From Maratus speciosus (taxonomy: Eukaryota; Arthropoda; Arachnida; Araneae; Salticidae), in assembly GCA_963932465.1 (NCBI GenBank), contig OZ010788.1, positions 673,900,484 to 673,964,483 on the forward strand: a DNA stretch of 64,000 bases, given 5' to 3'. The translations under genes and the position numbers were made by a program. A model generated the notes under the pieces. That model saw only the letters and a list, made by a program, of their open reading frames with translations. It ran no database searches and was not told the DNA's origin. Shown one piece after another: positions 46,087-56,216 of the stretch (positions are counted from its first letter, which is position 1; the number at the start of each line of letters is the position of its first letter).

Positions 46087-47655
46087 TAGCTTTACTAATT
46101 TTTGGTGATAATTTCATCACAAAGTATTCCATATTTTAGGAAAAATCGCCGTGAAACATAATCAGTTGTTTAATCAGTCGTTTCAAAGTATCGTTACATA
46201 AATTCGTTTCATTTCAGCCGTTTCATATATCCGTTTCATAAATTCGTTTCATTAGGATTTTATACATATAGGGTAGATTTCTTTTCACCGGGGGAGACAC
46301 TAAATTCTGAAAAAGCAGAATTCCCGTTTCCTACTTTATTTTATTTTGGAAGTTCAGGAGGAGGTTGAATGTATCATACAGTGAGTTATTCGTTCTGCCA
46401 TTACTATGATTGAAAATGTTTGAAATTCGAATGTGACTATAATGAAAATAGATTGCTATAACGGCCAACTTTTTTAAAAACAAACGTGAAAAACATTAAC
46501 TCTTAAGTTGTGATGGTGGTAGACGTTAAAATTAGCAATCGTCTCTTTTTATTTAAAAACCATTTAAATCATGGATGCTGATAGATAATCATTGCCCAAT
46601 CATTCCATCTTCTAAAATAAAAGTGTTTAACATGTTCTAATATAATTATGTAAATTGTTCTAAAATAAAATGTGAAACTTTTCCGCACAAATTGTTGTCA
46701 TGAAAAATAGGAACATGAATTTCATATTTAAACATGCTCCATGTATTTTTTATATGATTCAGAAAGAATGTCTACATTAATTTAAGCTGAACTTTAAAAA
46801 ATATAGAAATCTGAGTCATTCGTTTTAATGTAATCACAATCTAAAGTAAAAGTTTGTTAATCTAACAAGAAGGTATATGAAGGTAAAATATAACCAATTC
46901 TCAGTTACACACAGTTCCGGAAAGTATACCTTTATCTTTAGAAACCTCTAAAACCAACAGATTTCTGATATTTGAAGACGCAATTCTGAAAAAAAAAAAA
47001 AAAGCTTTTTTTACAGCTCGTAATTTTCGGAAAACTTTCCTAGTAGTTTTGTACATTTTTTATAATTTTTCTCAAGTATCGAAAACATGTATTACAGCCA
47101 TTAACCATTTCGGGAACACAGGTACATAACATAGAACCACAGTTACATAATATGCAACTCCAAAAGGTGCATACAGCAATGGTTTTTTTTATACCCGTAA
47201 AGAACGAAAAGTAATATACATATATTTTTTAATTTAACAGTGCTTAAAAATGTAAAATCTTTGAGGGGCTTCCAGTGTTGACAGCAACTCTACGCCCAGT
47301 TTATAGTTGATTGTATTTTTATTACTGATCCATTAAAAAATGAAATGTATAACTGTAGTTTATGGAATTTACATTAAAAAAAAGTAGCTACCTGTTTTAA
47401 AAAAGTGGTGCTACCCGAATAATAGTTGTGAATGGAATGCTGGTCTCTAAGGAGTTAGTGGTTTCGAAGTGAAAGAATTTTTGTTGTTGTCTTTCCGTAA
47501 AGTTGGACTCATCTTTATTGGAAAGGAATCCGTATACAGTTTAACTCTTATTTTCAATTGTTTCTGAGATACATGCATCTATATTCTAAATTAAATTTAT
47601 TAAACATAGAATAGTTGATATAAATTAATACAAAATAAATTATTTCTCATTTCAG

Positions 47656-47948
47656 GTGATTCAATGACGGTCAAGCACAATAACCGGAAGTTTACGACAA
47701 AAGATCATGACAACGACAATTGGGGTTACAACTGTGCTGTTGAGCATGCAGGTGCATGGTGGTACGATAAGTGCCAAGATGCCAATTTAAATGGGTTGTA
47801 TCTGAAAGGAAAGAACGATACACGTGCCAACGCCGTCAACTGGTATTCGTGGAGAGGCCATCATGTATCACTCGAGAGGACCGAAATTAAAGTTCGACCC
47901 AAAAATTTCATCGTACCTTCTTTCGCATCAGAAGCAACTCCCTCATAA
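47656..47948 (+). CDS. Techylectin/ficolin-like protein, FReD terminal exon
   Basis: After acceptor TTTCAG the exon completes a Gly codon and encodes [20 protein letters not shown], then [20 protein letters not shown], where the last two conserved Cys flank the typical AWWY block. DHDND fits the calcium-binding loop of ficolin-like domains. LNGLYLKG and [20 protein letters not shown] give the usual end of the domain, and a short tail [15 protein letters not shown] precedes the stop at 47946-47948. With the other exons it completes about 250 residues, a whole fibrinogen C-terminal domain with all four canonical Cys. No frame defect is visible, so the gene looks functional. Confidence 0.95.
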
Positions 47949-48395
47949 CTCAACATTCAACGGACGCACAGGATGATCCTAAAATCGCCGAAGAAGTAAA
48001 AATTAAATGATTTGAAAAGTATAGAAGGTAGTGCAATACATTTTTCACATACATGGAAAAAACATGGGATTAAAAAAAATAGTTTGCTAGAAGAGCAGCA
48101 TTTATCACCAAGAGTTCGCAGTTTAGGGGTCCCGAAGCGGCTGCTTGTCACTATTTAAGCCATACAGTGACGGGAATGACACTTTAAATTGTTGTGTGTG
48201 GTCAACAGAATATCTTGTCCCATCTGAGGGCTGTTCTCATTTCTCGCAAATGTCCTCCGTCCTGTTGAGTATTTGTAATCCTAGCTCTTGCGCGGACTAC
48301 GCCGTTGTTGAAATTGCTGCCACAATTGAAACACTACTTCTGGATTGATCTACTTGCGCAATTGTTTTGGTAATAAAATTTCTTTATTGAAAAAA
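47949..48395 (+). other. Lectin 3' UTR
   Basis: The sequence after the stop codon runs about 430 bp to an AATAAA signal. The minus-strand frame at 47957-48151 and the plus-strand frame at 48145-48348 within it have no recognised domain and are taken as chance. Confidence 0.65.
48372..48377 (+). terminator. Polyadenylation signal of lectin gene
   Basis: AATAAA occurs about 425 bases after the stop codon, followed within 30 bases by T/G-rich sequence. It is the best placed signal for the transcript end. Confidence 0.7.
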
Positions 48396-48626
48396 TCCAA
48401 TGTCTTTTTGAGAAAGCCGCGTCGTGCTATACTTAGTAGCTATACTTTTCGAATGGTTGAATTTATATTTCTTGTCTAAGTTTTAGATTATTCTGTACAT
48501 TAGTGGAATTCTTACTATCTACGCCATGTCTTGCTCATGTTATTGTCGCCATTAAAATATATATATACATATATATATTCCTTTTTGAGCTCTTCATTCA
48601 TGACTGAACTTTTGAGTTGATATTGT

Positions 48627-48702
48627 ACAGTGATACCTCGATTTACGACAGCGATTCGTTTCAAGACTAGCGACGTAAGTCGAAAACAACGTAATTCGAG
48701 GT
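48627..48702. repeat. Possible pogo-like terminus
   Basis: TACAGTGATACCTCGATTTA resembles the CAGT...ACCTCGAT termini of Tigger/pogo elements. GTAATTCGAGGTACAT follows about 60 bp later in inverse orientation, so this may be a very short internally deleted copy. Confidence 0.4.
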
Positions 48703-48784
48703 ACATTTAGATAAGCAGGAAAGGATAAGTAATAAAAATTCTCCAAAATCTAATGCAAATATTCTGTTGTATTTAGGGTCTATC

Positions 48785-48931
48785 TAAGGATGAGACTTCC
48801 GCTTTTTTGCACACCAGTATTTTGTTAGAGAAAATGTTATATTATTTTATCGGAACATTTTTGCGATTTAACTGAACAACATTTTCTCTAATAATATACT
48901 GGTGTGCAAAAAAGCGGAAATCTCATCCCTG
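48785..48931. mobile_element. hAT-type palindromic MITE, 147 bp
   Basis: GGTCTATC is present on both sides (48777-48784 and 48932-48939), an 8-bp target duplication as in hAT elements. The ends TAAGGATGAGACTTCCGCTT and, reverse-complemented, CAGGGATGAGATTTCCGCTT lead into inverted arms of about 55 bp (TTTTTTGCACACCAGTAT, GAGAAAATGTT). It is non-coding. Confidence 0.88.
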
Positions 48932-49319
48932 GGTCTATCTTACATACATTTAACTTTAGCTAAAAAAATGCGTTTGCAATTGAAGAATTTGGAATAAATC
49001 ATTAAGTTGTTAACTTACAATTTATTGTTCTTTTCTAGCTTCGCCGTTCGAGTCTTTGAGGAAGCGAAAAAATTCTGCAATAAAATTTGAACCTTTTTTT
49101 TCTTTTTTCTTTCTTTTTTTTTTTTTTTTAACTTTTAGAAGCTTTTTATAACAACAGAGTGAATTTTCTAAGCCTTTGATAGTAACTATTTTTATTTGTT
49201 TGTCACCATCACATGACTGTTGTGAGACAGTTTCCCTCCATAGAACCAGAAGTCTTCACAAAAGTTCAAAGAGCGTCTCTTAATTAAGGAAATTTTTTTC
49301 AGACCAGAAGACGTAAATG

Positions 49320-49332
49320 CGGGGGGGGGGGG
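49320..49332. repeat. Poly(G) tract
   Basis: A run of about 13 G, unusual in this AT-rich region. Poly(C) runs also occur inside the minisatellite hAT elements. Confidence 0.85.
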
Positions 49333-49473
49333 ACTACTGTATTTCATACACTTTTTGGTTTTAATTTATGCCACATAATGTAGAGGGTTTAGTTCTTTAC
49401 TTTTCATATGTTTAGATGATATTCAATTTTGATGTGGAAATGTTCATCTGAGGGACAATCTACCATGATTTAA

Positions 49474-50188
49474 CCCTCCTAGTACCATTGGGGTCTTATT
49501 TGACTCCAGCTATTTTCTTTTTTGAAATTTTCAATGTTTCAAACTAGAAAAAATGAATAATTTATACTTAATATATGAAATTAAATATTTAAGACTAATA
49601 ATATAAAAGAATAACATTTCCTCTCCCTTCAGCTAAATTTAACTTTCTGTCTGTTTTGGCCTGTTTTGTTATTTTTGTATTAATAATAATAATAAAAAAT
49701 TATTTGCTATTATGCTATTCATATAGCATTTTTATAAATTGAAACTAACAACGTATGGTCTCTGAAAAGAGTCTTTTTTATGGGGGATTCTCCCGGTAAC
49801 TTTTTCGCCTGTCCACTAGGAACTTAATGAAAATTTTACCTTTTTTTTCTTTCTCTTTTCCTTTTTCCTTATTTTGCTAAGCTTTAAGTACTTTATGTTC
49901 TTATATATTTGCTATACTTTCTCATTACTCTTTTTAGTTATTTTTTCATTGTGGTCACCAGCCACGCTTAAACATAAAGTTTTTTTCTTAAGCTACCTAA
50001 TGCCCTTTGCAACACGATCACCTATCTACTGAATATTAAGCTGCCACGCAACTAGGTAATACATCAACAAAATCAAATTGTTCCATTGCCTCCTAGGAAG
50101 ATGTTACATATAATAAAATTAAATTTCTGGTTCAAATCATGTAAAACTAAGAATCCTCAAAAAATAATAAAAGCTGGTACTAGGAGGG
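49474..50188. mobile_element. piggyBac-type MITE, 715 bp
   Basis: TTAA lies at 49470-49473 and 50189-50192. The termini CCCTCCTAGTACCA and, reverse-complemented from the right, CCCTCCTAGTACCAGC are matching inverted repeats. TTGGGGTCTTATTTGACTCC follows the left end and is a small inverted motif typical of such elements. The body is AT-rich and without a transposase. Confidence 0.85.
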
Positions 50189-50562
50189 TTAAGTGAGGAA
50201 TAGTACCTTATTTATGAAGAGTTTCTAAATCTGCGATCCCATGTATTATCCCATCATAGACACTATCAGATATTTCCTTCTAAGCATGCTCTTCAGCGGA
50301 CAAGAAACAATCAAACTTATTCTTTTATTATGTTTTGAAATTTCAATTTAAATGCTATTCAAGGACAAACTATATGCAAGGCTGCCACAAGCGACTATTT
50401 TTCTATTCTATTCGCACCACTATTTAAAAAAAACAAAACAACAACAACAAAAAAACAGATTTTTTAGTATATTTCTCTTGCAAATGTTCTCGAACAGTGT
50501 GTCAATAATTTTTGTTATGAGAAAGTAGTGCGAGGTACAATTAAAACTGTGGCAGCCCTGTA

Positions 50563-50964
50563 TATGCATTATGGCATATATGTATTTTCAAGATGCCCCA
50601 TGCGCAATCCATTTCATTTTAAATCCCCAATATTTTTTATGCAAGTTCATTTCATATATATAGAAATAAAACTGTGCATCGAATTTCATATATTCCAATA
50701 TAAAATATCTTCTAAATTTTATGAAATTTCCAGCATTTTTGCTGATTCTATTTCTCCAATTAACTACTTTTAACTTTTCCAATTATATTTAGTTTAAAAA
50801 ACGATGCACAGTTTTATGACACATATGCTGACAAACAGCTATAAAAAATATTGGGGAGTGAAATTGATATGGAATGCGTATGGGGCGTTTTGAAAAGTTC
50901 TTATTTTTCTCCAAGACATTTTTTTATTATTTCTTGTGTAATAAATATATGCCATAATGCATAG
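50563..50964. repeat. Foldback repeat, about 200-bp arms
   Basis: TATGCATTATGGCATATAT at the left is inverted at 50946-50964 (ATATGCCATAATGCATA). Inside are further mirrored blocks: GATGCCCCATGCGCAATCC with GGAATGCGTATGGGGC, CCCCAATATTTTTTAT with AAAAAATATTGGGG, and AACTGTGCATCG with CGATGCACAGTT. The arms are imperfect. No TSD was identified. Confidence 0.7.
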
Positions 50965-51206
50965 AGTAATATATAATAACCCTTAAATAGTATGAAAAGT
51001 GAAATTTTAAAAAAATTAAAAAAAAATGCGTTTGAAGGTCACTTGACCCCTTAAAGAGGAAAACTTTCACTCCCATACACAGTAATGCTTGTGTAGTACG
51101 TTGTGATCTATAGAATTTATACGCACCACGTCTATATTATTGGTTCCGTGAAATAATAAAGAACAATTCCAGGTTCTACAAAATAAATTCTTTCTAGAAG
51201 ATGTAG

Positions 51207-51272
51207 GAAATTAGTCAGAAGACAACTTTATAGTCTTTTTTAAAAACTTTAATTGAACAGATGAAGTTTGGA
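51207..51272. repeat. Direct repeat copy 1 (pair with 53512)
   Basis: AGGAAATTAGTCAGAAGACA, AACTTTATAGTCTTTTTT and GAACAGATGAAGT match 53512-53574 with few changes. The pair brackets the hAT element at 51760-53232. Confidence 0.75.
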
Positions 51273-51350
51273 TTTAGAAGGATTCATTAAATTTGAATTT
51301 ATAGGGATTTTGTGCAATATTTATAACCCCACTCAAATCTTTTTCTTCGT
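51268..51350. repeat. Dispersed repeat X, left-end fragment
   Basis: GATTTAGAAGGATTCATTAA followed by ATTTGAATTTATAGGGATT matches the left part of 22585-23045. It directly follows the short direct repeat above. Confidence 0.75.
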
Positions 51351-51759
51351 ATTTTGTAGAATTAGGAAATGTACAAATATAATGTTCTTACAATAGAAAT
51401 GTAGAAATATTTCCGAATTGAAAGATTTCCCCAACGCCAAGAAAGCTGAAAACATGCAAAGGCAAAATAAATAATTCTTTTAAATATATTTTTGTTTTGT
51501 GTAACCCGTAATGCTTTTGGAACAAGATAAAGTAATGTATCTATAACTCATTCTAAACTGTATTACAACTAATGGATGTATTAAATGAATTTTATAACAA
51601 TTTATTTTAATGGTACTTATAAGTACCGTCAGTAGATGAAGGGTTATGGGAAACTTCTACATTTGGAGACCAAAAAAGCACTTTTTTATGATTTTTTGTA
51701 AGAAAACTGCATGATGGATTTTTATGAAATTTTAACAGTTTATTGTACATATCTTAAGG

Positions 51760-53232
51760 TAGGGATGCACAATGTACAACCTGAGGCCCGCGATAGCTTA
51801 ACGTGTGGCCCGCGAATTTCGTCAATTTATAACTAGAAAAAACTGAAATTTTTGTTCATTTGGTTGCAGTAAAAAATCGTGAATTTCGTCAATTTGCCTC
51901 AAGAAAAATTGAGCATTTCGTCAGTGAGTTAAGAATCGCGAATTTCGTTGATCGGGAGCGAAACAATCGCAAATTTCGTCGATCGCGCACGGAAAAATCG
52001 CGAATTCTGTCGATCAAGTGCGGAAAAAACGCAAATTTTGTTGACCGGGCACGGAAAAATCGCGAATTCTGTCGATCAAGTGCAGAAAAAACGAAAATTT
52101 CGTTGACAGGGCACGGAAAAATCGCGAATTCTGTCGATCAAGTGCGGAAAAAATGGAAATTTCGTTGACCGGGCACGGAAAATCATCAATTTTGGTGATG
52201 ATGCGCGGGAAAATGGCAAATTTTGTTGATCGGCTACGAAAAAATCGTGAGTTTCGTCAGTCGTGAGAAAAAAATTGAAAATTTCGTCAGTCAGTTAAGA
52301 ATCGCAAATTTCGTCGATGGGGTGAGAAAAAATCTCAAATTTCATTGATCGCCTTGAAAAACCGCGTGTTTTGTCTGTTTATCGCGAGAAATAATCACAG
52401 ATTTCTACGATCGGGCACAGAAAAGCCACGAGTTTTGTCGATCGGGTTCCGAAAAAAAACGCGAATTTCGTGGGTCTGGGACGAAAAAATCGCGAATTTT
52501 GTTGGTCGGACACGAAAACATCGCGAATCTTTGATCGGCTGCAAAGAAATATTGAATTTTGTCGATTCGCCACGGAAAAAATTACAAATGACGTTCGTCA
52601 GTTAAGAATCGCGAATTTCGTTAATCGGGCTCGGAAATATCGCGAATTTCGTTAATTGGGCTCGGAAATATCGCGAATTTTGTCGATCGGACACGAAATA
52701 AATCACGAATTTTCCGGATTAGAAGAGAAAAAAATCGCAAATTTCGTCGATCAGGCTCGAAAAAATAGAGAATTTCGGCGATCAAGTGCGGAAAAATCTC
52801 AAATTTTGTTGATTGACTCCTCCTCCTCCCCCCCCCCCCTTCGTTCATAAAGTTCACATTTTTTTTCGGCACTAGCCACTTTAGTGCCTATGTTTGTTTT
52901 TTAGCACTTTTAATAAAACAAAATTTACTGCTCCGAATAAAGTCAAGGAATATAATCACTTCTTGAAAATCTTCCTTGCTATATCTCTGTTATATATTCA
53001 AATGTAAATTGTTGATACGTATATTCTTGCCAACTGAATTGGATATGTTGACTGGGTAGAGGAATCAAGAGGGGTAACCCCCCCCCCCCCCTCTCTGAAA
53101 CCATGATTTTTGTCTGATTATAGGCCACAGATCACCTTCCCAAACAGAATTCTCTCTGTGTTACTGATGTGGCCCTCGACAACCCACACATTTTTGTAAG
53201 TGTCCTTCTCTTAAAAAGGTTGTGCACCCCTA
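51760..53232. mobile_element. hAT element with minisatellite interior, copy A
   Basis: The ends TAGGGATGCACAA and, reverse-complemented from the right, TAGGGGTGCACAACCT are inverted. TCTTAAGG occurs on both sides (51752-51759 and 53233-53240), an 8-bp hAT duplication. GGCCCGCG follows the left end, as in other hAT ends of this type. The interior is a 31-bp minisatellite rather than a transposase, followed by poly(C) tracts and a right-hand block (CTCTGTGTTACTGATGTGGC) shared with copy B. Confidence 0.92.
51860..52815. repeat. 31-bp minisatellite in hAT copy A
   Basis: The unit approximates GAAAAATCGCGAATTTCGTT plus GATCGGGCACG and repeats about 30 times. Between about 51990 and 52180 two unit types alternate (GATCAAGTGCG and GACCGGGCACG endings), making a 62-bp higher-order repeat. 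The unit is CpG-rich against an AT-rich background. Long open frames on both strands are a by-product of the repeat. Confidence 0.9.
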
Positions 53233-53511
53233 TCTTAAGGTATACACAAGAATTTTTTTATTAGATTTTGTTGCTTCTACTGTAAGTTATAAACAAATAT
53301 CTTCAACTGCTTTGAAAAATTTCGTCTGGACGGTGGGCATGATAGCTCCTTGTAGAATTATCTGAAACACAAAAATAAATTTTTTTCGTAAACTTCGTGA
53401 GTGTAGCTTCTAGTTAAATTAAAGGAACCCATAAATTTATTTTAAAAAAGTTACGCAATGACTGATAAAAAAAAAAATGTTAAAAAAAATTCGTTCTTAT
53501 GTTAATACTAT

Positions 53512-53574
53512 AGGAAATTAGTCTGAAGACAACTTTATAGTCTTTTTAAAAAACTTTAATAGAACAGATGAAGT
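53512..53574. repeat. Direct repeat copy 2 (pair with 51207)
   Basis: AGGAAATTAGTCTGAAGACA and AACTTTATAGTCTTTTTA match 51207-51272 at roughly nine positions in ten. Confidence 0.75.
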
Positions 53575-54286
53575 CTAAGCATAATATAAGGAATGTGGGT
53601 GGTGACTTAATACTCGTATAAAGACAAAAAACCTACATTTTTGCAGGCAGGTGGTCTGAGATGGAATGATAAAAAAAAAATAAATAAATAAATAAAAAAA
53701 TTGATAGGATTTTGAATCCCATTAAATAGGCGTGTGTAAGAAATGTAAATTGGGGCTTATCCTTTTTCAGGACACTTATTCATTAATGGTGTAAATCCAC
53801 GTTTTACCTTCTATCCAAAACGTATTAGTTGACGATATTATTCACTTCTCCTTATATTTGGAGATGCCATTATATTCTTCAATGTATTACTTTTTATGCC
53901 TCCCTTGAGTAAAGAAATTCTAGATTATTTGTATATTAAATGAAGATGCAGTTGACATTTAAATGTTGTTTAATTAATACTTATTTACGTTGTGATAAGA
54001 GAGCATTTTTATATGCCTCTTTCTCGGTTAGCTACATTTTTTAGAATTGAAAGAAATGTTTACATTACAAGATACATAATAATAACAATAAAACAGTTTG
54101 CTGTAGTTTATGAGTCTAATTTAACCATCCAATAAGTCATTATCTTTATCAAACGATTTTCAAGGTTAAATGCATTAGTATTATAAAGAAATTTATGACT
54201 GAGTTGGAAAGTTATATTGTTTATGTAACTGAAGAAATTAGTTTATTTTTAGCATATTTATTCACCTTGATGATTTATGTCCATCA
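53575..54286. other. Spacer, possibly 3' LTR of decayed Copia
   Basis: If the polypurine-like AAGGAGGAGT (minus strand, 54287-54296) is real, an LTR starting TGATGGACATAAATC should lie leftward from 54286. No second LTR copy is available for comparison, so its extent cannot be fixed. Confidence 0.3.
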
Positions 54287-54317
54287 ACTCCTCCTTAATT
54301 TCTGAAGTTTCACTGTC

Positions 54318-54790
54318 TTACAAACTTAAGTTCCTTCTATGGACTTGAAAAACAGGTTTGGGGACTGGTTTAGTAAACAGATCTTCTATCACCAATTTGG
54401 TTGGGCAGTACTTTAGGTTGATAGTCCATTCTTGTTTTACTTGTTTTATCAAGTGAAATCTGATTTCAATATGTTTGGTTTTACTAGAGTTCTTTTCTAA
54501 TTCTATCATCTTAATTGTGGACTGGTTGTCTTCATATAGGTTTATAGGTAAGGTTTGTTGAAGGTGTAATTCGTTCAGTAAATTGACTAGACACTTTATT
54601 TCAATTACTGTATTTGCTGCTGGTACATACTCGGCCTCTGCTGATGATAATGCAATACAGGATTGTTTCTTGGTCGACCATTGTATGGGATTTCCCCCTA
54701 ACATATATAGGTTCCCACTTGTTGATTTTCGTGAATCTACATCTGCTCCCCAATCAGCATCTGCATAAACTTCCAGTATCGGCTTCTTTT
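54318..54790 (-). pseudogene. Copia RNase H domain, second element
   Basis: The frame 54704-54318 encodes NPIQWSTKKQSCIALSSAEA, then a YEDNQSTIKMIELEKNSSK segment and LFTKPVPKPVF. Upstream of it, AYADADWGAD-like sequence extends to about 54790 in the same strand. It follows the family pattern seen at 7680-8345, but the two elements are clearly diverged. Confidence 0.88.
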
Positions 54791-54796
54791 CTCTGC

Positions 54797-55620
54797 TTAG
54801 AACAGACTATAATTTTTTGCAGTCTTTAAATATCTTATCACTCTTTTTACTGTATTCCAATCTTTCTTTATACTAAGAATGTTCACTGCTGCACAGATGG
54901 CAGATGTGCTTATTGTTGCTAGATACAGAAGTGCTCCTATCGTCTGTCTGTAATATGTGTTATTTGGTAAAATGTTATACTCATCATTAAAGCTTGTGTA
55001 ATTTGTCTCTATCGGTGTGCTACACGGTTTTGCGTGTTGCAAATTAAATTTATTGATTAATTCCTCTGTTTTCTGAGTTTGATTTATCATGTAGCTTTTA
55101 TTTACTTTTTAATGTTCATGGATAGGTAGTTACTGATGTCACCTAAATTCTTTAGCTCGTATTCTTTATTTAAGCTTGCGATTACTTACTTTATTATTTC
55201 GTGTTTTCCCGCAATTAAATGTCGTCTACGTATGTTATTATGTATGTTGTGTTATCGCCCCTTTTTCGCGTAAAAATTTGCCAGTCAAATTTGCTCAGAC
55301 TGAAATTCATCTTTTTTAGTGTTTCTGCAATTTTATTATGCCACGCTCTCGCGACTTGTTTAAGTCCATATATGGCTTTGTTTGCCTACATACTTTATTT
55401 TCCTGATTTGATTCAACGAAACCTTCTGGTTGTGACATGTATATCTCCTCCTCGATGTAACTCTCCATGTAAGAACACGGTGTTAATATTAATATGTTTT
55501 CCATTTAAATTTTGATGCAATGCTGCTATTAATAATGCTCTTATTGTTGTATATGACACGACTGGTGCGTAAGTTTCATCATAATCCTCCCCAAATTTTT
55601 GTGAATATCCTTTTGCAAAT
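54797..55620 (-). pseudogene. Copia reverse transcriptase, second element (broken)
   Basis: Blocks in different frames encode TQKTEELINKFNLQHAKPCS, TIGALLYLATISTSAICAAV and, further right, EEIYMSQPEGFVE and VCRQTKPYMDLNKS. A YVDD-like sequence reads on the minus strand near 55225, next to a frameshift. The domain is in at least three pieces. Confidence 0.82.
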
Positions 55621-55637
55621 AAACGTGCTTTATATTT

Positions 55638-56216
55638 TTGGATTTTTCTCTAATGTCGCGTTTTAGTTTGCAGGTTCATTTGCAACCTATTATTCTCCTA
55701 TTTGGTGGAGCTTCTACAATTGACCTTGTTTTATTTTTTATAAGAGAGTTCATTTCGCTTTTCATTGCATCTATCCAATTTTGTTTATACTTAAAATTTT
55801 CCATGTTTTCGATTTCCTCGTAATTTTTCGATTCAGTAGCGTTTTCGCCCTTAACCATGTATATTAACCTATAAGGAGGTACGCCTTTATTAATTCTGTC
55901 TGATCGTCTAGGTTCTACTACTGGCTGATTGGACGTGGATGGTGTCTCATTGCTATTAGAAATTTCTATTTCTACAAGGTTTTCATTATCCCGATTTTCC
56001 TTTTCATCTTGTTTTGGTTTGTTTTCGAGAAATTTAACGGTTCTCGCGATCTTTATTTCATTTCCTCCTACGTATCATGGAGAATATCAAAGGATACTGT
56101 ATCCTTTGGATTCAGTATCATATCCGACGAAAATTCCCTCTATAGCTTTATCGTCTAATTTTTGTCTTCTGGTTTTGCTGATATATGCGAAGGCTTTGCA
56201 GCCAAATACCCTAAGG
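55638..56216 (-). pseudogene. Copia integrase C-terminal part and linker
   Basis: The minus strand encodes KQNWIDAMKSEMNSLIKNKT in 55858-55676, which matches the linker before reverse transcriptase. Near 56130-56214 it reads SKTRRQKLDDKAIEGIFVGY. The reading is cut at 56216 by hAT copy B; the adjoining part resumes at 58525. Confidence 0.8.

Larger units (their letters stand above)
44287..46262. repeat. Dispersed repeat Y, interrupted copy
   Basis: The parts 44287-44482 and 46098-46262 align end to end with 36115-36450. The interval between them is an inserted element with its own inverted ends. The uninterrupted copy therefore documents the insertion point directly. Confidence 0.82.
42747..47655 (+). 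other. Lectin intron, 4.9 kb
   Basis: Bounded by GTATTG and TTTCAG, both phase 1. It contains a TIR element at 43115-43503, a tRNA-Glu-like sequence, and repeat Y carrying two further nested insertions. From about 46270 to 47655 it is AT-rich with no supported feature. Confidence 0.85.

Noticed and set aside
51860..52815. CRISPR-like array
   Set aside because: Units are contiguous 31-bp tandem repeats with no unique spacers, in a eukaryotic transposon.
51860..52872. Several 60-100-codon frames on both strands
   Set aside because: They are translations of the 31-bp minisatellite, with frames rotating from unit to unit.
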